Shown here piece after piece: positions 8,215 to 15,578 of a stretch of DNA of 55,339 nucleotides. This DNA comes from Rhodospirillales bacterium (GTDB lineage: Bacteria > Pseudomonadota > Alphaproteobacteria > Reyranellales > Reyranellaceae), in the NCBI GenBank assembly GCA_009377525.1, contig WHTW01000038.1, positions 1 through 55,339 of the forward strand, written 5' to 3'. The notes under the pieces were generated by a model, which made no database searches, was not told the DNA's origin, and saw only the letters and a program-made list of their open reading frames with translations. The position numbers and the translations under genes are program-made. Within the stretch, counting starts at the first letter, position 1. The number at the start of each line of letters is the position of its first letter.

Positions 8215-8243
8215 ACTGCAAGTCCGCCGCCGCCGATTCGTCT
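8215..8243 (+). promoter_or_regulatory. Putative ECF sigma-dependent promoter of the TonB receptor
   Basis: ACTGCAAG (8215-8222), a 16-base spacer and CGTCT (8239-8243). It duplicates the motif before fecR with the same spacing. If this is the promoter, transcription begins near 8250, which argues for ATG 8272 rather than GTG 8251 as the receptor start. Confidence 0.62.
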
Positions 8244-8271
8244 CAGGATCGTGCGAGAAATCGAGGGCGAG

Positions 8272-10701
8272 ATGGTGCGTCGAAGAGTTTGCGCTGCGCT
8301 GGTGTCGATGGCGATTTCAGGCCTTGGCCTGCCGGTGATGGCGCAGGTCGAGGCCCAGTCGCCGCCGGCCGAACAGGGCCAGGCGCCGCGAGTCGTGCGC
8401 TTCGACATCCCGCCGCAGGACCTCGATACGGCGATGACCAGGCTCGCCGACCAGGCCGGCATCCGCCTGCTCGGTGCGTCGGGCGATCTCGCCGGCAAGC
8501 GCACGGCGGGCCTGTCGGGCAACTACACGATCGCTGAGGCGCTGAACACCCTGCTTGCGGGCTCCGGCGTCGGCTGGCGATTGAGCGAGGCCAACACCGT
8601 GATCCTCGAGCGCGTGGCGCCGGGCAGCAGCGCGCCGGGCGTGGTGCCGCTCGATCCGGTGCGCGTGCAGGGCGGCGTGCCGCCGCAGGCCCTGATCGAC
8701 AACCTGCCGCCGCCTTATGCTGGCGGGCAGGTGGCGAAGGGCGCGCAGGTCGGCTTCCTGGGCGAGCGCGACTTCATGGACACGCCGTTCAACCAGTCGA
8801 GCTACACCTCGACGCTGATGCAGAACCAGCAGGCGCGCAGCATCGCCGACGTCGCCGCCAACGATCCCTCGGTGCGCAACGCCTGGCCGGCCGTCGGTTA
8901 CTCCTCGGCCCTGATGATCCGCGGCTTCTCCTTCAACAGCAACGACACGGCCTTCGGCGGCCTGTATGGCATCGCGCCGACACTGATGGTCTCGACCGAT
9001 TACCTCGAGCGGGTCGAGATCCTCAAGGGCCCAAGCACGATGCTGAACGGCATGCCGCCCTTCGGCAGCGTTGGCGGTGCCGTCAACCTCGTGCCCAAGC
9101 GGGCGCCGGGCCAGGAACTGAACCGGGTGATGGCGACCTACGTTTCCGCCGGCCAGTTCGGCGGCACGACCGACGTCGCGCGCCGCTTCGGCGACGATCG
9201 GGCGTTCGGCATCCGCTTCAACGGCACCTATCGCAACGGCAGCACACCGGTCAATCAGCAGACGCAGGCCGTCGGCGCCGCAGTGTTCGGTCTCGATTAT
9301 CGCGGCGACCGCCTGCGCGCTGCGGTCGACTACGGCTACCAAACCCAGGCCACCAACTCGCCCTTGCGCGCCACCTACGTCGCGGCGGGTTTGCCGGTAC
9401 CGCTGGCGCCGGGCGGCTCGGCCAACTGGTTCCAGCCCTGGACCTTCCAGCAGAACACCGACCTGTTCGGCGTGGCGCGCGTCGAATACGACGTCACGCC
9501 TGACTGGACGGCGTACGGCGCCGTGGGCGCGCGGCGGTCGCTGTTCAACGCCCTCACGGGCTTCGCCACGGTGACCAGCGCCAACGGCAACCTCGCCGAA
9601 AATCCGCTCAATTTCCCCGGCTGGTCACAGGCCAACACCGAGGACGTCGGCGTGCGCGGCCGCGTCGACACCGGCCCGATTCGCCACGCGCTCTCGCTCA
9701 ACGGCACGCGCGTGATGCTGGAGGGCGGCCAGCTCTTCCCGGTGGTGGCGACCATCCAGTCGAACCTCTACCAGCCGACCTTCATCGCCAAGCCGAACGT
9801 GGCGGCCCTCAACCCGCCCAAGACCAACTCCATCGAGCTCTCGACGCTCGGCATCGCCGACGTCATCTCGGTGTTCGACGAGCGTATCCAGTTCATCGTC
9901 GGCGGCCGTCTTCAGCGCGTCCAGGTCGGTAACTACAGCCCGATCACCGGCGTGGCGACCTCGTACTACGACCAGAGCGCGTTCTCGCCGGCCGTCGGCT
10001 TCATCGCCAAGCCGTGGAGCAACGTGTCGGTGTACGGCAACTTCATCCAGGGCCTGCAGCAGGGGACGACTGCGCCAGTCGGCACGCTCAACGCCGGCCA
10101 GACCTTCGCGCCGCAGAAGACACAGCAGCTCGAGCTCGGCGCCAAGCTCGACCTTGGCAAGTTCGCTACGACCTTCAGCCTGTTCCAGATCGATCGGCCC
10201 TTCGGCATCACCAATCCCTCGACGGCGATCTTCAGCGTCGGCGGCACGCAGCGCAACCAAGGCCTGGAATGGATGATGTTCGGCGAGCCGTTCCAGGGCT
10301 TTCGCCCGCTTGGCGGCATCACGTTGCTGAATGCCAGACAGCTCGACACAGGCTCCAACCTGACCAACGGCCTGAAGGCAACCGGCGTGCCCGACGTCCA
10401 GCTCAACCTCGGCGCGGAGTGGGACGCCTCGTTCCTGCGCGGCCTCACCTTCTCCGGCCGCCTGATCTACACCAGCCTACAGTACCTCGACGCCGCCAAC
10501 ACGCAGAGCATCCCGTCCTGGACGCGTTTCGATGCCGGCGTGCGCTATGTCTTCGAGCGCAAGGACGGCAAGCCGATCGCGCTCCGCTTTAATGTCGAGA
10601 ACGTGTTCAACCTGAACTACTGGGCGTCGGCCAATGCCGAGCTGGGACTGGCGATGGGCGCGCCGCGCACCTTCCTGCTGTCGCTCTCCGCCGACTTCTG
10701 A
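8272..10701 (+). CDS. TonB-dependent siderophore receptor with STN signalling domain
   Basis: An 809-residue outer-membrane receptor. A signal peptide (VCAALVSMAISGLGLPVMAQ) is followed by the STN domain, about residues 40-110 (RFDIPPQDLDTAMTRLADQA ... SGNYTIAEALNTLLAGSG), which contacts FecR. The plug domain (about 170-290) contains SIADVAANDPSVRN, LMIRGFSFN and VEILKGPSTMLNGMPP. The 22-strand barrel ends in an aromatic residue (SADF), as needed for insertion by BAM. FNVENVFNLNYW is the usual C-terminal receptor motif. It should import a ferric siderophore and signal through FecR to the ECF factor. GTG 8251 would add seven residues, but the putative promoter and the signal peptide favour 8272. 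The ligand cannot be told from sequence. Confidence 0.95.
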   Translation: MVRRRVCAALVSMAISGLGLPVMAQVEAQSPPAEQGQAPRVVRFDIPPQDLDTAMTRLADQAGIRLLGASGDLAGKRTAGLSGNYTIAEALNTLLAGSGVGWRLSEANTVILERVAPGSSAPGVVPLDPVRVQGGVPPQALIDNLPPPYAGGQVAKGAQVGFLGERDFMDTPFNQSSYTSTLMQNQQARSIADVAANDPSVRNAWPAVGYSSALMIRGFSFNSNDTAFGGLYGIAPTLMVSTDYLERVEILKGPSTMLNGMPPFGSVGGAVNLVPKRAPGQELNRVMATYVSAGQFGGTTDVARRFGDDRAFGIRFNGTYRNGSTPVNQQTQAVGAAVFGLDYRGDRLRAAVDYGYQTQATNSPLRATYVAAGLPVPLAPGGSANWFQPWTFQQNTDLFGVARVEYDVTPDWTAYGAVGARRSLFNALTGFATVTSANGNLAENPLNFPGWSQANTEDVGVRGRVDTGPIRHALSLNGTRVMLEGGQLFPVVATIQSNLYQPTFIAKPNVAALNPPKTNSIELSTLGIADVISVFDERIQFIVGGRLQRVQVGNYSPITGVATSYYDQSAFSPAVGFIAKPWSNVSVYGNFIQGLQQGTTAPVGTLNAGQTFAPQKTQQLELGAKLDLGKFATTFSLFQIDRPFGITNPSTAIFSVGGTQRNQGLEWMMFGEPFQGFRPLGGITLLNARQLDTGSNLTNGLKATGVPDVQLNLGAEWDASFLRGLTFSGRLIYTSLQYLDAANTQSIPSWTRFDAGVRYVFERKDGKPIALRFNVENVFNLNYWASANAELGLAMGAPRTFLLSLSADF

Positions 10702-10712
10702 GCGGGCCGCGC

Positions 10713-11102
10713 TCAGCCGACGACGAAGCTCTGGTACATGAAGCGCAGGTCCTGGGTCTCCTGCGGCGTGATCTCGCCGTCGAGCACGCGCACTTCCCAT
10801 GCCCTGAGCTTGCGCTTGACCTCCATCGGCGTGCGCGGGCTCAGCAGCACCATGAAGAACTGCTCGTGCGGCGACAGCTCGCGGTCGCGGCGATAGCCGA
10901 ACGGGCCGGCACCAATCGCGCGCGTTGCCGCCGCCTGGGCGGCGCGGCCGTGGATCTCGGGTGTCAGAACGTCATCCCAGGTGAGACCGGCCTCGCGCAG
11001 CATGGTAGAGGCAAGCTTGGCGGCAGCCAGCGCCTCACCGGCATTGCTGCTGTCAAGGATCTCCAGGACCTTCACCAAGGTGGTGCGGTTGAATGTCGAC
11101 AT
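10713..11102 (-). CDS. Hypothetical protein with DUF2786-like N-terminus
   Basis: A 129-residue soluble protein, convergent with the TonB receptor and only 11 bases from its stop. The N-terminal stretch LVKVLEILDSSNAGEALAAA followed by LASTMLREAGLTWDDVL looks like the helix pair found in DUF2786-type proteins. The rest (SPHEQFFMVLLSPRTPMEV; LDGEITPQETQDLRFMYQSF) has no motif I recognise. There is no signal peptide and no membrane segment. ATG 11102 is chosen over an upstream in-frame codon because conserved-looking sequence starts there. A short inverted repeat CTGAGCG/CGCTCAG overlaps both stop codons and may serve as a shared end signal. Function unknown. Confidence 0.7.
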   Translation of the reverse strand: MSTFNRTTLVKVLEILDSSNAGEALAAAKLASTMLREAGLTWDDVLTPEIHGRAAQAAATRAIGAGPFGYRRDRELSPHEQFFMVLLSPRTPMEVKRKLRAWEVRVLDGEITPQETQDLRFMYQSFVVG

Positions 11103-11206
11103 CTTCTTCCGCTCCGTCACCGCCGGCTTCCGAGGGGTCGGAAGTCACGGCCCGTGCTCTTTGACTATTGGATGAGCAAGCGGCACTAACGCCTTGCAAG
11201 ATATAG

Positions 11207-12439
11207 TTGAACAACGACCGAGGCAAGTTTCAGTCGTGGTGCGCCGCTTTTCCCCCCTTTGCCATCTATTTGACAGGATTGGGCAGCTGGTTCGTGCCGC
11301 TCGGCATCCAGCAAGTGCTGTTCGCCTGGCTGGCAGCGATCGTGCTGCACATGGATGCCTTCGCTGTCGGCATCGCGCAGATGGCCCTGATGGCGCCCGG
11401 CATCCTGTTCCTGCCGCTGGGCGGGATGGTGGCCGACCGCGGCGACGCGCGGCGCCTGTTGCTGCGCTACCACCTCCTCTATGCCGTGCCGCCGCTGGTG
11501 CTGGCGGGCGTGCTGTCGATGGGTGGCCTCAGCTATCCATTGTTGATCGCCTATGGCCTGGCGGCGGGGTCGATCGGCGCGTTTGCCGTGCCGACCCGCG
11601 ACGCGCTCCTGCCGGGGGTGGCGGGCGGCAACCTGCCGCGCGCCGTGGCGCTGGCGACCGCGCTGCAGTTCATCGGCCAGCTTCTGGGCATCGCCGCGGC
11701 CTCCGAGGCCGATCGCATCGGCGCCTTGCCGTTGCTGGTCGCCCAGGCCGTCCTCGTGCTGGCAGGCGCACTCGCCGTTTGGCGGCTGCCGCGACCGGCA
11801 CCGCATCCGCCGGTCGAGCATCCGAGCTTCTGGCGCAGCATCGGCGATGGCATCGCCGAGGCGGCGCGCTCGGAGCAGATGTGGCCGGTGCTGCTGCTCA
11901 ATTTCGGCATCGGCGTCTTCTATGTCGGCCCCTTCATGGCCGTGTTGCCGATCGTCGTACGCGACGTCTATCACGGCGGCGCCGCCGAGATCGCCTACAT
12001 CAACCTGGCCTTCTGGGCCGGCACCATCGTCGCGGCCTTTGCCTTCGCGGGCCTCGCGCGCCGGTTCTCGCTGCGCGGCCGCCTGGTCGTCGGCGCCGTG
12101 TCGGTCGGCGCCGTCATCCTTTTCGGCATGGCGCTGCAGCCGCCGTTCCTCGCTTTCAACGCGCTTTGCTTCGTCTGGGGGCTGGGCGCCGGCATCACGC
12201 TGACGCAGGGCCGCACCATCCTGCAGATCGTGGCGCCGCCGACGCACCGCGCGCGGCTGATGGCGCTGTTCCAGCTCGGATTCGGCGGCGGCGGCCCGAT
12301 CGGCGCCTTCATCGCGGGCTCGCTGGCGGCGGTGCTCGGCCTGAAGCTCGCCATGGTGCTGCCGGCGATCGCGATGGCAGTCCTGATCGGCGCGGTGCTG
12401 GTGTACTCGCGCATCTGGTCGATGCGCACGGTGGAGTAG
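11207..12439 (+). CDS. Major facilitator superfamily transporter
   Basis: A 410-residue polytopic membrane protein with about 11-12 hydrophobic helices. The loop between helices 2 and 3 carries LPLGGMVADRGDARRLLLR, the MFS motif A region (G-x-x-x-D-R-x-x-R-R). GLAAGSIGAFAVPTRDALLP and ALQFIGQLLGIAAA follow; FGGGGPIGAFIAGSLAAVLG lies in the C-terminal half. The start is set at TTG 11207 because an in-frame stop (TAG 11204-11206) lies directly before it and no ATG occurs until helix 2. A weak ribosome-binding site fits a rare start codon. The substrate is unknown. It is convergent with hemA, with only a nested palindrome between the stops. Confidence 0.86.
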   Translation: MNNDRGKFQSWCAAFPPFAIYLTGLGSWFVPLGIQQVLFAWLAAIVLHMDAFAVGIAQMALMAPGILFLPLGGMVADRGDARRLLLRYHLLYAVPPLVLAGVLSMGGLSYPLLIAYGLAAGSIGAFAVPTRDALLPGVAGGNLPRAVALATALQFIGQLLGIAAASEADRIGALPLLVAQAVLVLAGALAVWRLPRPAPHPPVEHPSFWRSIGDGIAEAARSEQMWPVLLLNFGIGVFYVGPFMAVLPIVVRDVYHGGAAEIAYINLAFWAGTIVAAFAFAGLARRFSLRGRLVVGAVSVGAVILFGMALQPPFLAFNALCFVWGLGAGITLTQGRTILQIVAPPTHRARLMALFQLGFGGGGPIGAFIAGSLAAVLGLKLAMVLPAIAMAVLIGAVLVYSRIWSMRTVE

Positions 12440-12440
12440 G

Positions 12441-12579
12441 GCTCTCATTGGACCGCGGGCCTCCAGGCCCGCTCATGCTCTTCCGGACCGCGCGCCTCCG
12501 GCGCGCTCATGAGCGCGCGAGACGCGCGCGGTCCAGAAGACAATGAGGCGGGCCTGGAGGCCCGCGGTCCAATGAGAGC
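12441..12579. repeat. Palindromic repeat A, copy 3 (nested, four hairpins)
   Basis: Fills the whole space between the convergent MFS and hemA stop codons. The outer arms (GCTCTCATTGG...CCAATGAGAGC) pair perfectly. Inside are four hairpins: GCGGGCCT-CC-AGGCCCGC, GCGCGCC-TCC-GGCGCGC, GCGCGCG-AGA-CGCGCGC and GCGGGCCT-GG-AGGCCCGC. The inner pair looks like one repeat inserted in the centre of another. It may double as a bidirectional terminator. Confidence 0.85.
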
Positions 12580-13799
12580 TATTCCGCCGCCGCGCGCAGG
12601 CTGAGGCCCAGGGTCTGCCAGACGTCCTGCAGGGCCGCCACCAGCCGCGCCATGTCGTCGTCGCTGTGCAGCGGCGTCGGCGTCAGGCGCAGGCGCTCGG
12701 TGCCGCGCGGCACGGTCGGGTAGTTGATCGGCTGCACGTAGATCGAATGCCGTTCCATCAAAAGGTCGGTCGCCTGCTTGGCGAGTGCCGCGTCGCCCAC
12801 GAACACGGGAACGATGTGCGTCACCGACGGCATGGTCGGCAGGCCGGCCGCGGCCAGCCGGCGCTTCAGCGTCGCGGCGCGCTCCTGGTGGCGCACCCGA
12901 AGCTCGGGATGGGCCGTGACGTGGCGGATGCTGGCCAGTGCGGCACCGGCGATCGCGGGCGGCATCGAGGTCGAGAAGATGAAGCCCGAGCCGCAGGAGC
13001 GCACGAAGTCGACGCTGGCCGCGGTCGAGGCGATGTAGCCGCCGACCACACCGAACGCCTTGGCGAGCGTGCCCTGCACGATGTCGACCTTGCCGAGCGC
13101 GCCATCGCGCTCGGCCACGCCCGCGCCGCGCCGGCCATACATGCCGACGGCATGGACCTCGTCGAGATAGGTGAGCGCGCCATGGCGGTGGGCGAGGTCG
13201 CAGATCTCATGGATCGGCGAGATGTCGCCATCCATTGAGTACACAGATTCGAACGCCACGATCTTGGGTGTGCTGGGATCGGCTGCCTTCAAAAGCTCCT
13301 CGAGATGCACCACGTCGTTGTGGCGGAAGATCTTGCGCACCGCGCCCGAGTGGCGGATGCCCGCGATCATCGAGGCGTGGTTATAGGCGTCGGAATAGAG
13401 CTCGCAGCCCGGCAGCCTGGCGCCCAGCGTCTGCAGTGTCGTCTCGTTGGCGACGTAGCCCGAGGTGAAGACGAGCGCGGCCTGTTTGCCATGCAGCGTC
13501 GCGAGCTCGCGCTCGAGCGCCACGTGCAGGGTGTTGGTGCCGGAGATGTTGCGCGTGCCGCCCGCGCCCGAGCCCTGCGCGCCGATCGCCGCCTGCATGG
13601 CCTCGATCACCACGGGATGCTGGCCCATGGCGAGATAGTCGTTGGAGCACCACACGGTGACGTCGCGCACCGTGCCGTCGTGGTGGAAGCGGGCGCGCGG
13701 GAAGGCGCCGGCGACGCGCTCCAGCTCGGCGAACACGCGATAGCGTCCTTCGTCGTGCAGGCGCTGCAGATGGCCGGCGAAAAATGCCTCGTAATCCAT
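12579..13799 (-). CDS. hemA: 5-aminolevulinate synthase
   Basis: A 406-residue PLP enzyme that condenses glycine and succinyl-CoA, the first haem-pathway step in alphaproteobacteria. It begins MDYEAFFAGHLQRLHDEGRYRVF and continues with WCSNDYLAMGQHP and GSGAGGTRNISGTN (substrate loop). ESVYSMDGDISPI and YLDEVHAVGMYG carry the cofactor aspartate. The Schiff-base lysine K247 sits in VQGTLAKAFGVVGGYIA. The C-terminal domain includes HIVPVFVGDA and ERLRLTPTP. Length and order match the Rhodobacter-type enzyme (lysine at about 248). ATG 13799 fits the family start; earlier in-frame codons would add an unrelated 37-residue tail. Confidence 0.97.
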   Translation of the reverse strand: MDYEAFFAGHLQRLHDEGRYRVFAELERVAGAFPRARFHHDGTVRDVTVWCSNDYLAMGQHPVVIEAMQAAIGAQGSGAGGTRNISGTNTLHVALERELATLHGKQAALVFTSGYVANETTLQTLGARLPGCELYSDAYNHASMIAGIRHSGAVRKIFRHNDVVHLEELLKAADPSTPKIVAFESVYSMDGDISPIHEICDLAHRHGALTYLDEVHAVGMYGRRGAGVAERDGALGKVDIVQGTLAKAFGVVGGYIASTAASVDFVRSCGSGFIFSTSMPPAIAGAALASIRHVTAHPELRVRHQERAATLKRRLAAAGLPTMPSVTHIVPVFVGDAALAKQATDLLMERHSIYVQPINYPTVPRGTERLRLTPTPLHSDDDMARLVAALQDVWQTLGLSLRAAAE

Positions 13800-14062
13800 T
13801 GACCGTGTTCTCTCCCGCGCCGCGATCTTAGTCGGCTTCGCTTCGTACGGCAGGGGCATTTTGGTCGCGGCGGCGGCGCCATCCTTGAGCGACATCAAAC
13901 ACAACCACATGAGCTACAGTTAATAATGCTTCGCAATCTCAAGACTCGCGCCGCTCTCACCGAGCCGTGACGGACGGTGATCGATCCGCCGATGCCACGC
14001 GCCGCGTAGGTCACGCACGAACGGAGCGAACCGCTCCTTCGCTCAACCCAAGGAGACCTAGC

Positions 14063-14647
14063 GTGGCTCAGATGATCAATCTTCGCCGCCGCGGATTGCT
14101 TCGCGGGTCCGGCATCACTGTCCTCTCGGCCTCGGCCGTGGCGCTGTTGGCCGGTTGCGAGAAGATGGCCGTCGCCCAGTCGGGCAACGGCAGCACCGCC
14201 AACGACGTCGGCATCCTCAACACCGCGCTGGCGCTGGAGAACGAGGCGATCAGCGCCTACCAGCTCGGCGCCCAGAGCGGCCTGTTGCAGAAGCCGGTGC
14301 TGGAAGTGGCCGTGTCGTTCCAGACCCATCACAAGGAGCATCGTGACGCCCTGATCGCCACCATCCGCAAGCTCGGCGGCACGCCCGTGCCGGCCAAGAG
14401 CGACGCCGAGGTGGCGCAGGCGCTGAACGCCTCGATGCTGAAGACGCAAACCGACGTGCTCCGCTTGGCGCAGCGTCTCGAGAAGGGCGCGGCCAACGCC
14501 TATATCGGCGTCATCCCGTCGTTCGGCGATCGCGGCCTGGCGCAGGTTTCGGCGCGGCTCGCCGCCGACGAGACCATGCACTGGACGGTGCTGTCGCAGG
14601 CGCTGAAGGACCCGCTGCCGGCCAAGGCGCTGAGCTTCGGAGCGTGA
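14063..14647 (+). CDS. Ferritin-like domain protein with export signal
   Basis: A 194-residue protein. GTG 14063 is preferred because AGGAGA lies 7 bases upstream; an earlier in-frame ATG lacks a site. The N-terminus RRRGLLRGSGITVLSASAVALLAGC combines an RR-type export signal with a possible lipobox (LAGC). The mature part is a four-helix ferritin-like domain: LNTALALENEAISAYQLGA (first E), VSFQTHHKEHRDALIATI (ExxH-like H..EH) and LADETMHWTVLSQAL (final E..H). This pattern fits a diiron or haem-free ferritin_2 protein on the periplasmic side. Its stop overlaps the start region of the next gene, a small cytochrome c, suggesting a joint redox role. Confidence 0.85.
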   Translation: MAQMINLRRRGLLRGSGITVLSASAVALLAGCEKMAVAQSGNGSTANDVGILNTALALENEAISAYQLGAQSGLLQKPVLEVAVSFQTHHKEHRDALIATIRKLGGTPVPAKSDAEVAQALNASMLKTQTDVLRLAQRLEKGAANAYIGVIPSFGDRGLAQVSARLAADETMHWTVLSQALKDPLPAKALSFGA

Positions 14648-14649
14648 CG

Positions 14650-15030
14650 ATGCGCATGGCATTGCCCCCCTTGGCGATGATCTGGGCGATGCTGGCGCTG
14701 GCCGCGGCGGTGGACACTGCCGCCGCGGCCGACGCCGCGCGCGGCCAGGAGCTCTACGAATCGCGCTGCGGCGGCTGCCATTCGCTCGACGCCAACCGCA
14801 TCGGCCCGGCGCATCGCGGCGTCTACGGCCGCAAGGCGGGCTTGGCACCGAACTTCAGCTACTCGACCGCGGTCAGGAACGCGACCGTCGTCTGGGAGGA
14901 GAAGACCCTCGACGCCTGGCTCACCAACCCGCAGGCTCTGATCCCCGGCCAGCGCATGAACTTCCGCGTCGCCCTGCCGGAGGATCGCGCCGACATCATC
15001 GCCTATCTGCGCCAGCAGTCGGGCAAGTGA
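14650..15030 (+). CDS. Small class I c-type cytochrome
   Basis: A 126-residue periplasmic electron carrier. The signal peptide (LAMIWAMLALAAAVDTAAAA) is followed by ARGQELYESRCGGCHSLD, the single CxxCH haem site. RIGPAHRGVYGRKAG follows, then FSYSTAVRNATVVWEEKTL, and NPQALIPGQRMNFRVAL supplies the distal methionine. The closing helix is DRADIIAYLRQQ. This is the cytochrome c2/c-550 type. ATG 14650 is favoured because GGAG lies 9 bases upstream, whereas the overlapping GTG 14644 is too close to it. It is translationally coupled to the ferritin-like gene. Confidence 0.93.
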   Translation: MRMALPPLAMIWAMLALAAAVDTAAAADAARGQELYESRCGGCHSLDANRIGPAHRGVYGRKAGLAPNFSYSTAVRNATVVWEEKTLDAWLTNPQALIPGQRMNFRVALPEDRADIIAYLRQQSGK

Positions 15031-15062
15031 CTAGAAAATCCCGGCGCCGCACACCGCCGGGA

Positions 15063-15110
15063 GGGCGGAGGTGCGCTGACCGCATCCCCTTGTTCGGTGC
15101 GCCTCCGCCC
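15063..15110. repeat. Long-loop inverted repeat
   Basis: GGGCGGAGG and CCTCCGCCC (9 bp, perfect) frame a 30-base interval just before the stronger hairpin at 15115. Together they occupy the convergent intergenic space between the cytochrome gene and the small membrane-protein gene. Confidence 0.5.
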
Positions 15111-15114
15111 GCTC

Positions 15115-15158
15115 AGGCACAATCCGTCCGGTTGTAATCAGCCGGACGGATTGTGCCT
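15115..15158. terminator. Perfect 17-bp hairpin between convergent genes (repeat D, copy 1)
   Basis: Arms AGGCACAATCCGTCCGG and CCGGACGGATTGTGCCT pair without mismatch around a 10-base loop. It reaches the stop codon of the minus-strand gene. The position fits a bidirectional terminator, but neither side has a T-tract. A related palindrome (GCACATTCCGTCCGGC) lies at 53741-53780, so this is also a dispersed repeat. Confidence 0.6.
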
Positions 15159-15577
15159 CAGACGAACAACGCGGCGATCAGCGCGGCGCTGAAGAAGAGA
15201 GAAACCGAGAGCATCGGCAGTGCACCCAGCCAGCGCGTGGTCTGCGGCAGCGCCTCCCAGTAGCGCAGGGTGGGGAAGGCGGCCCACAGCGCGCATAAAA
15301 GGCCGATCAGCCAGAAGCCGACGGCCAAGGGCAGGGCGACGTTGACCTGGTCCTGAGTGACCTCGGCGACACCCAGCGCCACGAAGGCCGGCGGCACCGA
15401 GGCGGTGAACAGGGCCACCGCCCAGATGGCACGATTGCGGATGCGCTGGCTGGTGCCGAGCGGCGGCGACCAGTCAGGCTGTGCCCCATCACGCTGTGCC
15501 CCATCACGCTGTGCATTGGCGCGGCGCGGAGGCGCGCCGGCGCTTTCCCAGTCCCCTCTTTCGAGATCTGGGCTCAC
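15158..15577 (-). CDS. Small three-helix membrane protein of unknown function
   Basis: A 139-residue protein with a polar N-terminal tail (about 45 residues) that contains an in-frame 15-bp tandem duplication giving AQRDGAQRDGAQ. Three hydrophobic helices follow: AIWAVALFTASVPPAFVALG, LPLAVGFWLIGLLCALWAAF and ALPMLSVSLFFSAALIAALF. I recognise no family motif. It lies just downstream of the aminotransferase on the same strand, 1 base from its stop codon, so the two are probably co-transcribed. Confidence 0.62.
   Translation of the reverse strand: MSPDLERGDWESAGAPPRRANAQRDGAQRDGAQPDWSPPLGTSQRIRNRAIWAVALFTASVPPAFVALGVAEVTQDQVNVALPLAVGFWLIGLLCALWAAFPTLRYWEALPQTTRWLGALPMLSVSLFFSAALIAALFV
15478..15514. 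repeat. 15-bp in-frame tandem repeat
   Basis: GCTGTGCCCCATCAC occurs twice in tandem (15478-15492, 15493-15507), followed by a 7-base partial third copy. It lies within the N-terminal coding part of the small membrane protein and keeps the frame (encoded DGAQR units). It could vary in copy number by slippage. Confidence 0.8.
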
Positions 15578-15578
15578 G

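Noticed and set aside
12441..12579. A CRISPR-like repeat array
   Set aside because: Repeats are nested hairpins of unequal size with no regular spacers; no cas gene is present in the window.
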